DNA of 64,000 bases from an uncultured Gammaproteobacteria bacterium. GTDB lineage: Bacteria > Pseudomonadota > Gammaproteobacteria > Eutrophobiales > Eutrophobiaceae. Shown one piece after another: positions 17,863-26,795 of the stretch (position 1 is its first letter; the number at the start of each line of letters is the position of its first letter). Under the pieces are notes generated by a model, which made no database searches, was not told the DNA's origin, and saw only the letters and a list, made by a program, of their open reading frames with translations. Position numbers and translations under genes: made by a program. Location: NCBI GenBank assembly GCA_958295485.1, contig OY282354.1:930001-994000 (forward strand), given 5' to 3'.

Positions 17863-18194
17863 AGCTGCTCTTGGACCAGAACCTGTCGTACCGGTTACTG
17901 GAGGAGGTCAAGTCCGTCTACCCCGGTTCAACACATGTCAGATTACTTGGGCTTGAGCAGGCCGATGACATCACTATCTGGCGCTTTGCCAAAGATAACG
18001 GTTATACCATTGTCACTAATGACTCAGATTTCCACGAACTCAGCCTGGTATATGGCGTACCGCCTAAAGTTATCTGGCTCAAATGTGGTAACAAACCCAA
18101 GTGGTATGTTCTCGGTCTGCTAATAAACAATCAGGACAGGATTCATGACTTCAATAATGATCAAGATAGCAGTTGCCTTGAGATTTATTCCTGA
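17859..18194 (+). CDS. DUF5615 PIN-like toxin
   Basis: A 111-residue PIN-like nuclease. MKLLLDQNLSYRLL carries the first acidic residue, LEQADDITIWRFAKDNGYTIVTNDSDFHEL the next acidic cluster, and IWLKCGNKP is a family block. It starts with TTG, overlapping the antitoxin stop by four bases (TTGA). Predicted ribonuclease toxin neutralised by the DUF433 protein. The last 15 residues are less conserved in pattern, but no truncation is evident. Confidence 0.82.
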   Translation: MKLLLDQNLSYRLLEEVKSVYPGSTHVRLLGLEQADDITIWRFAKDNGYTIVTNDSDFHELSLVYGVPPKVIWLKCGNKPKWYVLGLLINNQDRIHDFNNDQDSSCLEIYS

Positions 18195-18358
18195 TTGTTT
18201 GATGACAATTTTCCCCACGATTTTCCTAACGGAGTTATTAGCGGATTTTGGGTGAAAACGCCCTGTCAATTACTTCAAGACGAAACACAACGTCATTCAT
18301 GCCCTGATAGAGGAGACCGTTCGAATTCATCAAATAGCCCCACCTCTGTCTGTGGTTG

Positions 18359-19045
18359 TCACCGCCACAGCATTTCTATAATGGTAATTTCGTTATCACC
18401 CGCGTTTTCATAGCTGTGCCTCTCACCGCCTGCCTGCCAGGAAAAATCACCGGCCTCGACCTGCTGTATATTTCCGTTGCTATCTGATACTTGTCCAGCG
18501 GACTGGTAAACCTTTGTATAGGGAAGGTGATGACTATGAAGCCCCGTTTTCTCTCCCGGCTGCAAATGGATCCGGTAGACACTGGCATGAGGTTTTTCCA
18601 TGACCAAAGCCATGGCGCTGGTATTGCCCTCCAGCGCTGTCGCGTTATTGGATATTTTGTCCTTGATGCCGATGCCAATAACATGGAAGGGAGTTGTACC
18701 GATATTCCCCACACGGTGGACGTGAGGCAAGCCGTGGTTATCGGAACTGAATCTCAAATCGCCGGTTTTAACATCTGCCTCCCTTCTTTCCCCACCCAGG
18801 GGCTTTGCCCATACTTTCGTCCCCACTATCGTGACGTAAAGCAGATCAATCTTGTGTTCATGGTAGAGGCTCACATAACCGGGTGGTAAATTAACATCCA
18901 GAATCATGGCATGATCATTCTCAAACGCCAGTTTGTGCCGCGGTTCCTCATACACCGGCACCCAATCTTCCGCATACAAAGCAGAGCAAAATAGTGACAA
19001 GACGACACTGCTAAAAAAATTACGGAACATAACTAACCTGTCCAT
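18359..19045 (-). CDS. Exported bicupin protein
   Basis: A 228-residue protein with a signal peptide (FFSSVVLSLFCSALYAED, cleavage after ALYA) and two cupin barrels. The first holds YHEHKIDLLYV, the second LHSHHLPYTKVY and the late RHSYENAGDNEI, all histidine patterns for a metal. Probably a periplasmic metal-binding or small-molecule-modifying protein; substrate unknown. It is monocistronic and convergent with the DUF433/DUF5615 pair. Confidence 0.75.
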   Translation of the reverse strand: MDRLVMFRNFFSSVVLSLFCSALYAEDWVPVYEEPRHKLAFENDHAMILDVNLPPGYVSLYHEHKIDLLYVTIVGTKVWAKPLGGERREADVKTGDLRFSSDNHGLPHVHRVGNIGTTPFHVIGIGIKDKISNNATALEGNTSAMALVMEKPHASVYRIHLQPGEKTGLHSHHLPYTKVYQSAGQVSDSNGNIQQVEAGDFSWQAGGERHSYENAGDNEITIIEMLWR

Positions 19046-19078
19046 ATCGTTTTATCCCCCGGAAATATTAAACCCGTT

Positions 19079-19317
19079 AACCCCGGATGATAATCGTTAA
19101 TAACCTGAAGCTTCTGTTGTGCGCTCACGCGCCTGCCCCCGGCGCCGGAGGACATTGACGATACCCCACCAGCGCTGAGCATCCCAGGATATCGAATAAC
19201 CCCAGATGATAATCGTTAATAACCTGAAGCTTCTCGTTGTGCGCTCACGCGTCTGCCCCTGGCGCCGGAGGACATTGACGATACCCCACCAGCGCTGAGT
19301 GTCCCAAGACCTCGAAG
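19079..19317. repeat. 119-120-bp tandem duplication at the 3' end of the AAA_14 gene
   Basis: The copies at 19079-19197 and 19198-19317 are nearly identical (for example GGCGCCGGAGGACATTGACG in both). The second copy contains the last 20 or so codons and the stop of the minus-strand ATPase gene; the first lies just beyond that stop. The duplication therefore repeats the end of the coding region downstream, without extending the reading frame. Confidence 0.9.
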
Positions 19318-20942
19318 ATTAGCGCCAGCAACTCGTTGCCCTCGGCATCGGCAAGGTGCATTTCTTCGCCCGGCTGGAAGGATACCGGCTGCAGTTGCCC
19401 GCCGTTGATGGCGATATTATCAGCGTACAGATACGTTCTGTCATGGGTGTCCCGAATGGGATTCAAACGCCCCACTAAACCTGGAATATAGCCTGTTCCT
19501 CCCGGGAAAATGGTCGCGCCACCGCCCCGTAGCGGAAACAGATTGATATGGAGTACGCGTTCGGCGGGTACCCAATTCCGCTCAAGGCGTCCTCCAAACC
19601 CACTGGCGGCCACGAATACCGTCATTGGCAGATGGCTGGAATGCAACTCAAGAATCGCTTCGCCGTGTTCATCGGTCTGCGCGGACTTACAGGTTTTGTT
19701 CGGAAACAATGCGAGGATGTCGGCATTCGCGATAGGCTGTCCTCCCGAGACGACCTGTACGACGGTACCTGCATGGGGTAGCGCTGCTGTCCGCAGCATC
19801 CGCCACGGTATCAGCCGGCCGTCTCCGCGCTGTTGAAACTCCTCTCCACCGTAGACGACCGCCACATCAGGCAGGGGCGCATCAGGGAAATGTCGTCGAA
19901 CTCGCCTGACGCTGTCGAATAACCTTTTCGATGGGGTCGCGGAGGACTTGGCTTCGAGCAGCGTCAGGGCATCTGGTTGTTCAATAATAAGATCGATTTC
20001 AGCTCCGTTGCTGTCCCGGTAGAATGAGAGTCCCCGGGTTTCGCCCCGATTGGTGCGGTGTTTCAGGATTTCCGAAACCATCCAGGTCTCGAAGATGGCG
20101 CCGCGCAGTGGGTGCGAGCGGAGCTGTTGCGCTTCGCGGATTCCCAGCAGCCAGCAGACAAGGCCGGTATCATAAAAGTACAGCTTTGGCATCTTTACGA
20201 GACGTTTACGTGGCCTTGCATTAAATGTCGGCAGGCGAAAGGCGATAAAACTCGCTTCCAGAATGCTGAACCAGGCCTTGGCGCTTGGCTGTGAGATACC
20301 ACAGTCGTTGGCCAGGGAAGAATAGTTGAGCAGTTGTGCAGTGCGACCGGCGCACAATTCTGCGAAACGTTGAAATGCCACGAGGTCGCCGACGTTACTG
20401 AGCGTTCGCACATCCCGTTCGAGATAAGTAGCGACGTAGGAACGCAGCCAGGCCGACGGCTCGAGATCCTGATCGAATATGCGTGGATAGCCGCCGCTGA
20501 ACAGGGCTTCTTCGAGGCCCGCGGGGTATTGGGTAAAGCGTCTGATCTCACTCCAGGTCAATGGTAGTAATTGATGCACCTCGGTTCGTCCCGCCAGCGA
20601 CTGGCTGACCGATTCCAACAGGGATAAGTTTTGTGAACCGCTGAGGACCCAGCGTCCGGGCGCCGGGTTATCGTCGATGATACCTTGTAGATAGGAGAGC
20701 AACTCGGGCACACGCTGCACCTCATCAATGATGGCGCCGTCCGGGAATTGTGTCAGAAATGTTCGTGGATCCTCCAGCGCGAAAGCACGTTCGTCCGGAG
20801 CTTCAAGCGTTCGGTACGCATGGTTGGGAAACAAGGCGCGGCACAACGTGGTTTTGCCACTCTGCCGGGGGCCGGTAAGCGTTATGACAGGCGCCCGGGT
20901 CGCTGCCTTGGTTAGTTCCGGAGTAAGGTCTCGATAAATCAT
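19245..20942 (-). CDS. AAA_14/DUF4143 ATPase with extra C-terminal beta domain
   Basis: A 565-residue protein. Residues 1-150 form the AAA_14 ATPase (Walker A LTGPRQSGKTTLCRALF, Walker B GAIIDEVQRV, then WVLSGSQN). Residues 190-380 match DUF4143, ending in a PD-(D/E)XK-like strand pair (NGAEIDLIIEQ and TLLEAKSS). Standard members end near 380-400 residues. This one continues about 170 residues: a carboxypeptidase-regulatory-like sandwich (GTVVQVVSGGQPIANADILAL, TDEHGEAILEL) and then a glycine-rich segment. Function is unknown; the family is common in accessory regions. Confidence 0.82.
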   Translation of the reverse strand: MIYRDLTPELTKAATRAPVITLTGPRQSGKTTLCRALFPNHAYRTLEAPDERAFALEDPRTFLTQFPDGAIIDEVQRVPELLSYLQGIIDDNPAPGRWVLSGSQNLSLLESVSQSLAGRTEVHQLLPLTWSEIRRFTQYPAGLEEALFSGGYPRIFDQDLEPSAWLRSYVATYLERDVRTLSNVGDLVAFQRFAELCAGRTAQLLNYSSLANDCGISQPSAKAWFSILEASFIAFRLPTFNARPRKRLVKMPKLYFYDTGLVCWLLGIREAQQLRSHPLRGAIFETWMVSEILKHRTNRGETRGLSFYRDSNGAEIDLIIEQPDALTLLEAKSSATPSKRLFDSVRRVRRHFPDAPLPDVAVVYGGEEFQQRGDGRLIPWRMLRTAALPHAGTVVQVVSGGQPIANADILALFPNKTCKSAQTDEHGEAILELHSSHLPMTVFVAASGFGGRLERNWVPAERVLHINLFPLRGGGATIFPGGTGYIPGLVGRLNPIRDTHDRTYLYADNIAINGGQLQPVSFQPGEEMHLADAEGNELLALIFEVLGHSALVGYRQCPPAPGADA

Positions 20943-20993
20943 GAGTACAGACTCTACCAGTAATTTCAGGATAATTCAAATTCTAATTTTTAA

Positions 20994-21221
20994 TTACCCT
21001 AAAATTACCTGCAATAATGTGCGTAGTCCACTACGCAGGTTTCTGTCGTCTGAAATTGCCAATTCGCGCAAGCAATGCTGGAAATACTTCTTGTCATTCT
21101 CCAACTTGCTGATGGCCTTTGTTAATGAAGCGACAACTACCTCTCCGTAAGCATTAGCCGCTCGTTCCAGACCGGCAGCCGCTGCCGAAGTAACAACAGG
21201 TATCGTTGAGAAACCCGGCAT
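20994..21221 (-). CDS. Small hypothetical protein
   Basis: A 75-codon frame starting MPGFSTIPVVTSAAAAGLERAANAYG, with a helical, alanine-rich N-terminus and a charged middle (SKLENDKKYFQHCL). It lies 51 bp upstream of the AAA_14 gene in the same direction. I do not recognise it, and it could be part of the debris between 20943 and 21588. Confidence 0.3.
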   Translation of the reverse strand: MPGFSTIPVVTSAAAAGLERAANAYGEVVVASLTKAISKLENDKKYFQHCLRELAISDDRNLRSGLRTLLQVILG

Positions 21222-21353
21222 CGAAACATGTCAAGGCCTTCCATACCCGAAGATGTCTCGGGCGCTTGAACTCAGGCATTGATGACGCCATAGCCATATT
21301 CCTGTGTCAGTTGTGTAATCAATTCACGTTCCTCAGCGCTTATTCCGTTCAGG

Positions 21354-21533
21354 TCAACGTGGCGCCAATTGCGTATTCTGGGCAGCCTGATAGGCGCTTT
21401 CAAGAATGAACTCAGTCAACGTCTTCTGCCTCACCTGCGCGGCTTGGCGGAGGATCATTTCCTGCTCCGGCGTCGCACGCAATCCCAGACGAGCGGAGCG
21501 AGATCGAGTAGTCGGTGTCGATATCAATGGCAC
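21354..21533 (-). pseudogene. DUF1778 (TacA-like) antitoxin remnant
   Basis: From a GTG at 21533 the minus strand encodes 59 residues including ARLGLRATPEQEMILRQAAQ and KTLTEFILESAYQAAQNT, the ribbon-helix-helix part of DUF1778 antitoxins. The C-terminal toxin-binding tail (about 30 residues) is missing, and no GNAT toxin (TacT) follows. A better start with GGAG, ATG at 21540, is in another frame, hinting at a frameshift. Beyond the stop, another frame reads GISAEERELITQLTQEYGYG, an unidentified fragment. Confidence 0.55.
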
Positions 21534-21588
21534 GATTCATCTTTCTCCATGTATTACAAATACCATAACTTACTGTGTAGAAAAGGTG

Positions 21589-21661
21589 TGGCCAGGGACA
21601 GAATTGAACTGCCGACACAGGGATTTTCAGTCCCCTGCTCTACCAACTGAGCTACCTGGCC
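21589..21661 (-). tRNA. tRNA-Phe(GAA)
   Basis: The minus strand starts GGCCAGG and ends CCTGGCC plus discriminator A, a full acceptor stem. The D-arm is GCTCAGTTGGTAGAGC, the anticodon loop CTGAAAA gives GAA, and the T-arm carries GTTCAATTC. CCA is not encoded (CAC follows). It lies downstream of yggX on the same strand. Confidence 0.96.
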
Positions 21662-21725
21662 AAGTCAACGATAAGTCACGAGTTACGTGGCATGGGTGGA
21701 AGGGGCGTATTAAATCCAAGTTTGG

Positions 21726-21786
21726 GTTTTCAGTCAAGCGGGCTGTTTTTCCGTTCTGCGCAAGGTCACGCCAAAACAGCTCCTGA
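21726..21786. repeat. Dispersed palindromic element, copy 1
   Basis: GCTGTTTT (21742-21749) pairs with AAAACAGC (21773-21780) around CCGTTCTGCGCAAGGTCACG. The loop and arms are almost the same as in the element at 51742-51806, which has longer arms. Just beyond, AAATCAAAGACTTGGCCCC (from 21819) resembles the motif following the VirD4-like gene. Confidence 0.7.
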
Positions 21787-21842
21787 ACTTTCTTTCAGTC
21801 CAGTTAGCAAGGCATTAAAAATCAAAGACTTGGCCCCTTGCG

Positions 21843-22115
21843 TTATCCGGCAGGGGGGACATACTCCTGTGGCTTTTCGGAGCCTTCGCCAAAGAAGTAT
21901 TTTTCCATTTCCTGCTCTAAAAATTTCCGCGCTTTCGGTTCAAACGGGGTCAGACGGTATTCATTTATCAACATGGTTTGATGTGACAGCCACATCTGCC
22001 ATGCTTCCTGTGAAACATTGTTATAGATTCGTTTTCCCAGTTCGCCCGGATAGGGCGGGGCGGCCAGCCCTTCTGATTCCCTGCCCAGTTTTATACACGT
22101 TACGGTATGTGACAT
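21843..22115 (-). CDS. yggX: Fe(2+)-trafficking protein YggX
   Basis: A 90-residue protein linked to iron-sulfur cluster protection and repair. [27 protein letters not shown] carries the conserved Cys7, followed by the helical body [18 protein letters not shown] and [14 protein letters not shown]. The start is set by GAGGAGAAAACGTC-ATG; the longer open frame upstream has no support. It follows mutY on the minus strand, the usual mutY-yggX order. Confidence 0.95.
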   Translation of the reverse strand: MSHTVTCIKLGRESEGLAAPPYPGELGKRIYNNVSQEAWQMWLSHQTMLINEYRLTPFEPKARKFLEQEMEKYFFGEGSEKPQEYVPPAG

Positions 22116-22288
22116 GACGTTTTCTCCTCTGAGTGACGACCTGAACCCAAGACGGGAACCGGAGTGGCGCATTATTTCCCCCTGCTCAAGCCAGGGGTAG
22201 GCTCTGACTCTCCCCCTCAAGGAGGGTGTCGCAAAAGCCGCCCGGTGCTACTACTGGCAATGCCCCTACGGGTCGGGTTCAGGTTACG

Positions 22289-23329
22289 TTAATATAATCG
22301 GTTGATTAGCTCCTTTACGGGTGTCGCCATGCCTATCTCCGGCGCCTGTTTCGGCGAGTACCAAAGGAATTGTTCATTATCCCGTATTTCATCGGTCTGA
22401 TCACGAATAATGACTTTAACCGGCGTAATATCAAGATGGAAGTGGCTGAAAGTGTGCCTGATTTTCGGCAGGGAGATTAACTCTTCCGATACTGGGGAAT
22501 AACGGGTCTTTATCCATGCCAGCAATTCCGTATTCGATTTGCATTCCGGGAAACTCCACAGGCCACCCCATACGCCGGCGGGAGGGCGTCTTTCCAATAA
22601 AATTTCCCCTTGCTCATTTTCGAGAATAGCAAAAACGACTTGGCGGACCGGGATGGTTTTTTTTGTTTTCCGGGTCGGCAGCTGGTCCTGCTCGCCGTTT
22701 TTGAACGCATGACAACCTGATGCAAGTGGACAAGGGGCGCAAAGCGGGCGGGCACGGGTACAGACGGTAGCGCCCAGGTCCATGATCGCTTGCGTATAGA
22801 CGGCCGGTTCCCGTTGCGGGGTCGCCTGTTCGGCCAACTGCCATAACCGGTTTTCCACCTGTTTATGGCCGGGCCAGCCATGTATCCCGTAAAAGCGGGT
22901 TAATACGCGCTTTACGTTACCGTCTAAAATGGGGTAGGGGTGGTTAAAACTCAATGCGAGTATGGCCCCCGCGGTAGAGCGACCGATACCGGGCAAGGCC
23001 ATCAAGGCGTCCAGGTCCGAAGGGAACCGGCCGGCGAAATCCTGGTCGATAACCTGCGCGGCGCGGTGCATGTTCCTGGCCCGGGCGTAATAGCCCAAAC
23101 CCGTCCAAAGATGCAAGACCTTATCCAATGGCGCCGCGGCCAATGCGCTGACATCCGGGAAGCGTTCAGTGAACCGGATGAAATAAGGTATCACCGTTTT
23201 AACCTGGGTCTGTTGCAACATGATCTCGGAGACCCAGACGCGATAAGGAGAGGCGTCTTCCTGCCAGGGAAGATCACGCCGTCCATACTGTTTGAACCAG
23301 GGCGGCAATAAAGCGGCGAGCTCACTCAT
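22289..23329 (-). CDS. mutY: A/G-specific adenine glycosylase MutY
   Basis: Removes adenine mispaired with 8-oxoguanine. The 346-residue protein has LPWQEDASPYRVWVSEIMLQ with the catalytic Glu, the helix-hairpin-helix LPGIGRSTAGAI with Asp in ILDGNV, and the iron-sulfur motif CTRARPLCAPCPLASGC (C-x6-C-x2-C-x5-C). A C-terminal NUDIX-like 8-oxoG recognition domain includes GGLWSFPE. Start overlaps a small in-frame extension of asmA described separately. Confidence 0.96.
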   Translation of the reverse strand: MSELAALLPPWFKQYGRRDLPWQEDASPYRVWVSEIMLQQTQVKTVIPYFIRFTERFPDVSALAAAPLDKVLHLWTGLGYYARARNMHRAAQVIDQDFAGRFPSDLDALMALPGIGRSTAGAILALSFNHPYPILDGNVKRVLTRFYGIHGWPGHKQVENRLWQLAEQATPQREPAVYTQAIMDLGATVCTRARPLCAPCPLASGCHAFKNGEQDQLPTRKTKKTIPVRQVVFAILENEQGEILLERRPPAGVWGGLWSFPECKSNTELLAWIKTRYSPVSEELISLPKIRHTFSHFHLDITPVKVIIRDQTDEIRDNEQFLWYSPKQAPEIGMATPVKELINRLY

Positions 23330-23489
23330 GGCTTGCCAATCGTTCGATATTCAGGATGGTATCCCGCGCTTCCCGCGCCATTTCATGTTTTATCAGCAGC
23401 GGCCCGATAAGGGGCGGGACCCGGAAATCGGGCTGTATTATGTTTTTCAATCCTGCTTTCAACAGATCAAGCCCAGGTTCTCCGTCCGT
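23322..23489 (-). other. In-frame open extension of asmA beyond its amber stop
   Basis: Directly after the asmA TAG stop the same frame continues for 55 sense codons to a TGA that overlaps the first codons of mutY. The encoded sequence looks protein-like (GLDLLKAGLKNIIQPDFRVP and LLIKHEMAREARDTILNIER). It has no ATG early on; a TTG at 23462 could start a 46-residue protein. Either asmA has acquired a premature stop, the stop is read through, or this is a tiny separate gene coupled to mutY. Confidence 0.4.
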
Positions 23490-26400
23490 CTAATCAGCGG
23501 ATTTATCGGCATGGGGAATAGACAAGTCGATAACGTGGAAGATTTCATCCACGATTTTATCCGGGCGCAATGAACCTAATATCACCCCCCAAGCCAGTTC
23601 CACTTTTGGATTATCCAGGGGTCCCTTGATATTGACGGGCAAATCGAATCCGATTAATTCAGCCAACCCTTTACCGCCGGCTTCCTTTGAGGCGCCTGTA
23701 ACAGTCGCCGATGCCCGGTAATCGATGATATCGGTGTGCAAGTCCGCGAGTATGCCCTTGCCCGTTAATCGAAAAGTCGGGGCCTCGGCATTCAAGTCAT
23801 CCATTCGGACCACCCCCGCGTTTGCCACGAGATTGCCGGTCAATACTGAAAAATCGGTGACCTCCGTTTCCTCAATATCATAAAGCTCGTCCTGTTTGGA
23901 TTGCTTCCATGTGTGCAGTGTTTTTTCCAGGTTAAAACCGATTATGGCGCCGTCACTGAGGTTCAGGCTTATTTGACCGTCCAAATTCTGTTTCATGAGA
24001 TCGCTGTTTTCACCCGTGGCGGATAACGTGGCGCTGAAATCTCCCTTCCCGCGAAATTTCGCTTTGCCGGTCACGTCTTCAAGCAAGGGTTCGGCCTGTA
24101 TGCCTTGCAGGCGCGAGTTGAGCGCGAGTCTTGGGCTTGCGGGGTTCACGTCCAATTCGATGTCTCCGGAAAACCGACCCTGGTAGAGATCGGCTGATAC
24201 CGGCGCCATTTTCACGACGCCATCCTTTGCATCCATGCGCAATTTCACCCTCTCCAGCGTCGCATTCGAGACAATCAACTTGTTAACATCGAAATCGCCG
24301 GCCATATTCAGTTTTTGGACTGTATCAACGGGGATAACGAAGATTCCCGTTGCCCTGGTTTGGCTGTTTGCCGCCTTTTCAATTTCCCCCGCCCGTTGGG
24401 TTTTCCGCTTTGCGGTCGATTTGTTCCGTTGCGCGGGCGCCGGTGACATATATCGGTCCAAATTGATTTCGTCTACATTCAAATCGAATTGCAGGGCGGG
24501 GTTTTCATCCATATCGGCGATCTTGAGTTCGCCGGTCAACCTGGTCTCATCCAGCTGGAATGCCAGCTTGCTTAAATTCAACTCGCTTGCCGAGCCGTTG
24601 AATTGACCGGATAAGGCCACCCTGGTCAAGGCCTGCCGGTCCGTGGTGACCGGCAGCTTCTGTTTGAATTGTCCCGCGAGTTTGCGCGGGTTAAAAGGTT
24701 GGATGTCGACCTGTCCGCTGAAAGCAGGAGCGCTTAATACCTTATCCACCCGGAGATTGCCCGCCGATTTCAGGCCGAGGCTGTCCAGGGAAAACTTATG
24801 GAGGGTGAGGGTCTCCTCGTCCAAATTGATTTCGTCTACGTTCAAATTGAATTGCAGGGCGGGTTTTTCATCCATATCGGCGATCTTGAGTTCGCCGGTC
24901 AACCTGGTCTCATCCAGCTGGAATGCCGGCTTGCTTAAATTCAACTCGCTTGCCAAGCCGTTGAATCGACTGGATAAGGCCACCCTGGTCAAGGCCCACC
25001 AGTCCGTGGCGACCGGCAGCTTCTGTTTGAGTTGTCCCGCGAGTTTGCGCGGGTCAAAAGGTTGAACGTCGACCTGTCCGCTGAAAGCAGGGGCGCTTAA
25101 TACTTTATCCACCCGGAGGTTGCCCGCCGATTTCAGGCCGAGGCCGTCCAGGGAAAACCTATGGAGGGTGAGGGTCTCCTCGTCCAAATTGATTTTGGCA
25201 TCGGCATCAAGGACTACTTTTACCGGCGAACCGGGGATGTCTTTCCCGGCGATTACGGCCTCCAGGGCCAAGGGCGCCAGCGCGATGCCGGCGCGCGTTC
25301 CCTGGATTCGGGTATCAAGCTCCACTGACCGTAAGACCTGGGCCAGGTCAGCTTGATCGAAGGCTGTGAGCAATCCCGATATTTCGGCGCCTTTTACGTT
25401 CAGATTTCCGCTCACCGTCCCTTTTTGGGTCTGCATGTTCTTTGCATCCAATGCGCCGGTTGCGCTGATACCCAAGGCATTGATCGACAATACCGGGACA
25501 GATACGTCACCGCTTTTCAAGTCGGCATCAAAATTCGCTGCCAGCCTGAATGCCTTCGCCGGGGTATTCGCCAATTTTTTTCCATAGTCGGTTAAAGTCG
25601 GGTTTTTGCCTCCCTGTAACTGCCCAACCACCTTCAACAGGGTTGGTAAATCCGGCCCCCTTGCATTTAATTCACCTTGATAACCCGGCGTGTCGGAATG
25701 GATGTTGCGTGCCTTCACCTCGCCGGTGACGGCAGCGCCCAGCAGGTTTGCAGACAGTTCGGACAGGTCTATATCACCACGTTCAAGATTCGCGTCTACT
25801 GCCGCGCTGACTTGAAAATCCCGGTCCCCCAGCCGGGCCAATTGAGATGCCAGCGGTTCAATCTCGGCCACCTTGAATAACAGTCCCAGGTCTGAACCCT
25901 GCACGTTTACCGTCGCGTTGATTGAAGGCTTGGGCGACTCGATGCGGCTGGCGCTGATATTGCCCTCGATTGTCATCCCCAAGGCATCGATTTTGCCATC
26001 GGAAATCGATGCTGTCTCGTCATCCAGGTTCACGTTCACCCCGGCTGACAAGGTTGCCGTTGTTTCCCCGCCGGGTATGTTTTTGCCTTTAATCAGGGCG
26101 TTGATATCCAGTGGCGAAACCGCGTATTGCCGCGCATCCGTATCGTAGGTAATGATGCCGGTCAGCCTGACTGTCGAATCCACCGCCGGTTTATTGCTTT
26201 TCCCGTGAAAACTCAGGTTGAAATTGATGGGTTTGCCATATTCGAGCTCAGCCGTTGAGATGTTCAGGTCGGAAACGTCATGGCGAACCGCCGCCTGTTG
26301 ATCATCCCAGGTGACCCTGGCGTTTTCCACGGCGACGCCCCCGAGGATGATCGAGGCTAAAGGCAGCGCCGGCGCATCATGCTCCGGTTCATCCCCGCTA

Positions 26401-26795
26401 ATGAGGCCGTCCCAGTTTGAAACACCTTGTTCATTCCTTGCAAGGTTAATCACCGCGCCCCGGATATGGACGGTGTCCACCTCGTATTCTTCGCGCAACA
26501 GGGGGATTGATTTTACCCGCAGCTTGATATAGTCCACGTGCAGGAAAGGCGCATCGCCGAACCCTTGCGCATTGCCGAGGCTAAGCCCGTTTGCTTCCAG
26601 TCCCAGCCAGGGATACAGGGTGATGTTGATATCTCCATCAAGGGACAGGGACCTGCCGGTCTTTTCACGGAATTCAGCCGTCAGCCAATCCTTATGCTCG
26701 TTGAGGTCGATCGATACGATTGTAATAATTGTCGCTGGGACGAGGATGACGGCGAGTCCGACCAGCCAGAATAACAGCTTTACCAGCTTTATCAT
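23490..26795 (-). CDS. asmA: AsmA family protein
   Basis: A 1101-residue inner-membrane-anchored periplasmic protein of the AsmA/YhjG group, linked to outer-membrane lipid homeostasis. An N-terminal helix ([24 protein letters not shown]) is followed by the AsmA start [22 protein letters not shown], a long series of beta repeats and the AsmA C-terminal region ([22 protein letters not shown]). The start overlaps the argH stop as ATGA; an open upstream frame inside argH is a shadow. It contains a 121-residue tandem duplication (see repeat). At about 1100 residues it is longer than E. coli AsmA. Confidence 0.92.
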   Translation of the reverse strand: MIKLVKLLFWLVGLAVILVPATIITIVSIDLNEHKDWLTAEFREKTGRSLSLDGDINITLYPWLGLEANGLSLGNAQGFGDAPFLHVDYIKLRVKSIPLLREEYEVDTVHIRGAVINLARNEQGVSNWDGLISGDEPEHDAPALPLASIILGGVAVENARVTWDDQQAAVRHDVSDLNISTAELEYGKPINFNLSFHGKSNKPAVDSTVRLTGIITYDTDARQYAVSPLDINALIKGKNIPGGETTATLSAGVNVNLDDETASISDGKIDALGMTIEGNISASRIESPKPSINATVNVQGSDLGLLFKVAEIEPLASQLARLGDRDFQVSAAVDANLERGDIDLSELSANLLGAAVTGEVKARNIHSDTPGYQGELNARGPDLPTLLKVVGQLQGGKNPTLTDYGKKLANTPAKAFRLAANFDADLKSGDVSVPVLSINALGISATGALDAKNMQTQKGTVSGNLNVKGAEISGLLTAFDQADLAQVLRSVELDTRIQGTRAGIALAPLALEAVIAGKDIPGSPVKVVLDADAKINLDEETLTLHRFSLDGLGLKSAGNLRVDKVLSAPAFSGQVDVQPFDPRKLAGQLKQKLPVATDWWALTRVALSSRFNGLASELNLSKPAFQLDETRLTGELKIADMDEKPALQFNLNVDEINLDEETLTLHKFSLDSLGLKSAGNLRVDKVLSAPAFSGQVDIQPFNPRKLAGQFKQKLPVTTDRQALTRVALSGQFNGSASELNLSKLAFQLDETRLTGELKIADMDENPALQFDLNVDEINLDRYMSPAPAQRNKSTAKRKTQRAGEIEKAANSQTRATGIFVIPVDTVQKLNMAGDFDVNKLIVSNATLERVKLRMDAKDGVVKMAPVSADLYQGRFSGDIELDVNPASPRLALNSRLQGIQAEPLLEDVTGKAKFRGKGDFSATLSATGENSDLMKQNLDGQISLNLSDGAIIGFNLEKTLHTWKQSKQDELYDIEETEVTDFSVLTGNLVANAGVVRMDDLNAEAPTFRLTGKGILADLHTDIIDYRASATVTGASKEAGGKGLAELIGFDLPVNIKGPLDNPKVELAWGVILGSLRPDKIVDEIFHVIDLSIPHADKSAD
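24459..25184 (-). repeat. 363-bp tandem duplication inside asmA
   Basis: Two units of exactly 363 bp (24459-24821 and 24822-25184, boundaries approximate) encode almost the same 121 residues: both contain [18 protein letters not shown], the QKLPV block and [21 protein letters not shown] identity is high, indicating a recent in-frame duplication; divergence shows as conservative substitutions (for example [10 protein letters not shown] versus [10 protein letters not shown]). Confidence 0.95.

Noticed and set aside
21206-21409. Plus-strand gene between the AAA_14 gene and tRNA-Phe
   Set aside because: No family pattern; the minus strand carries the recognisable antitoxin remnant.
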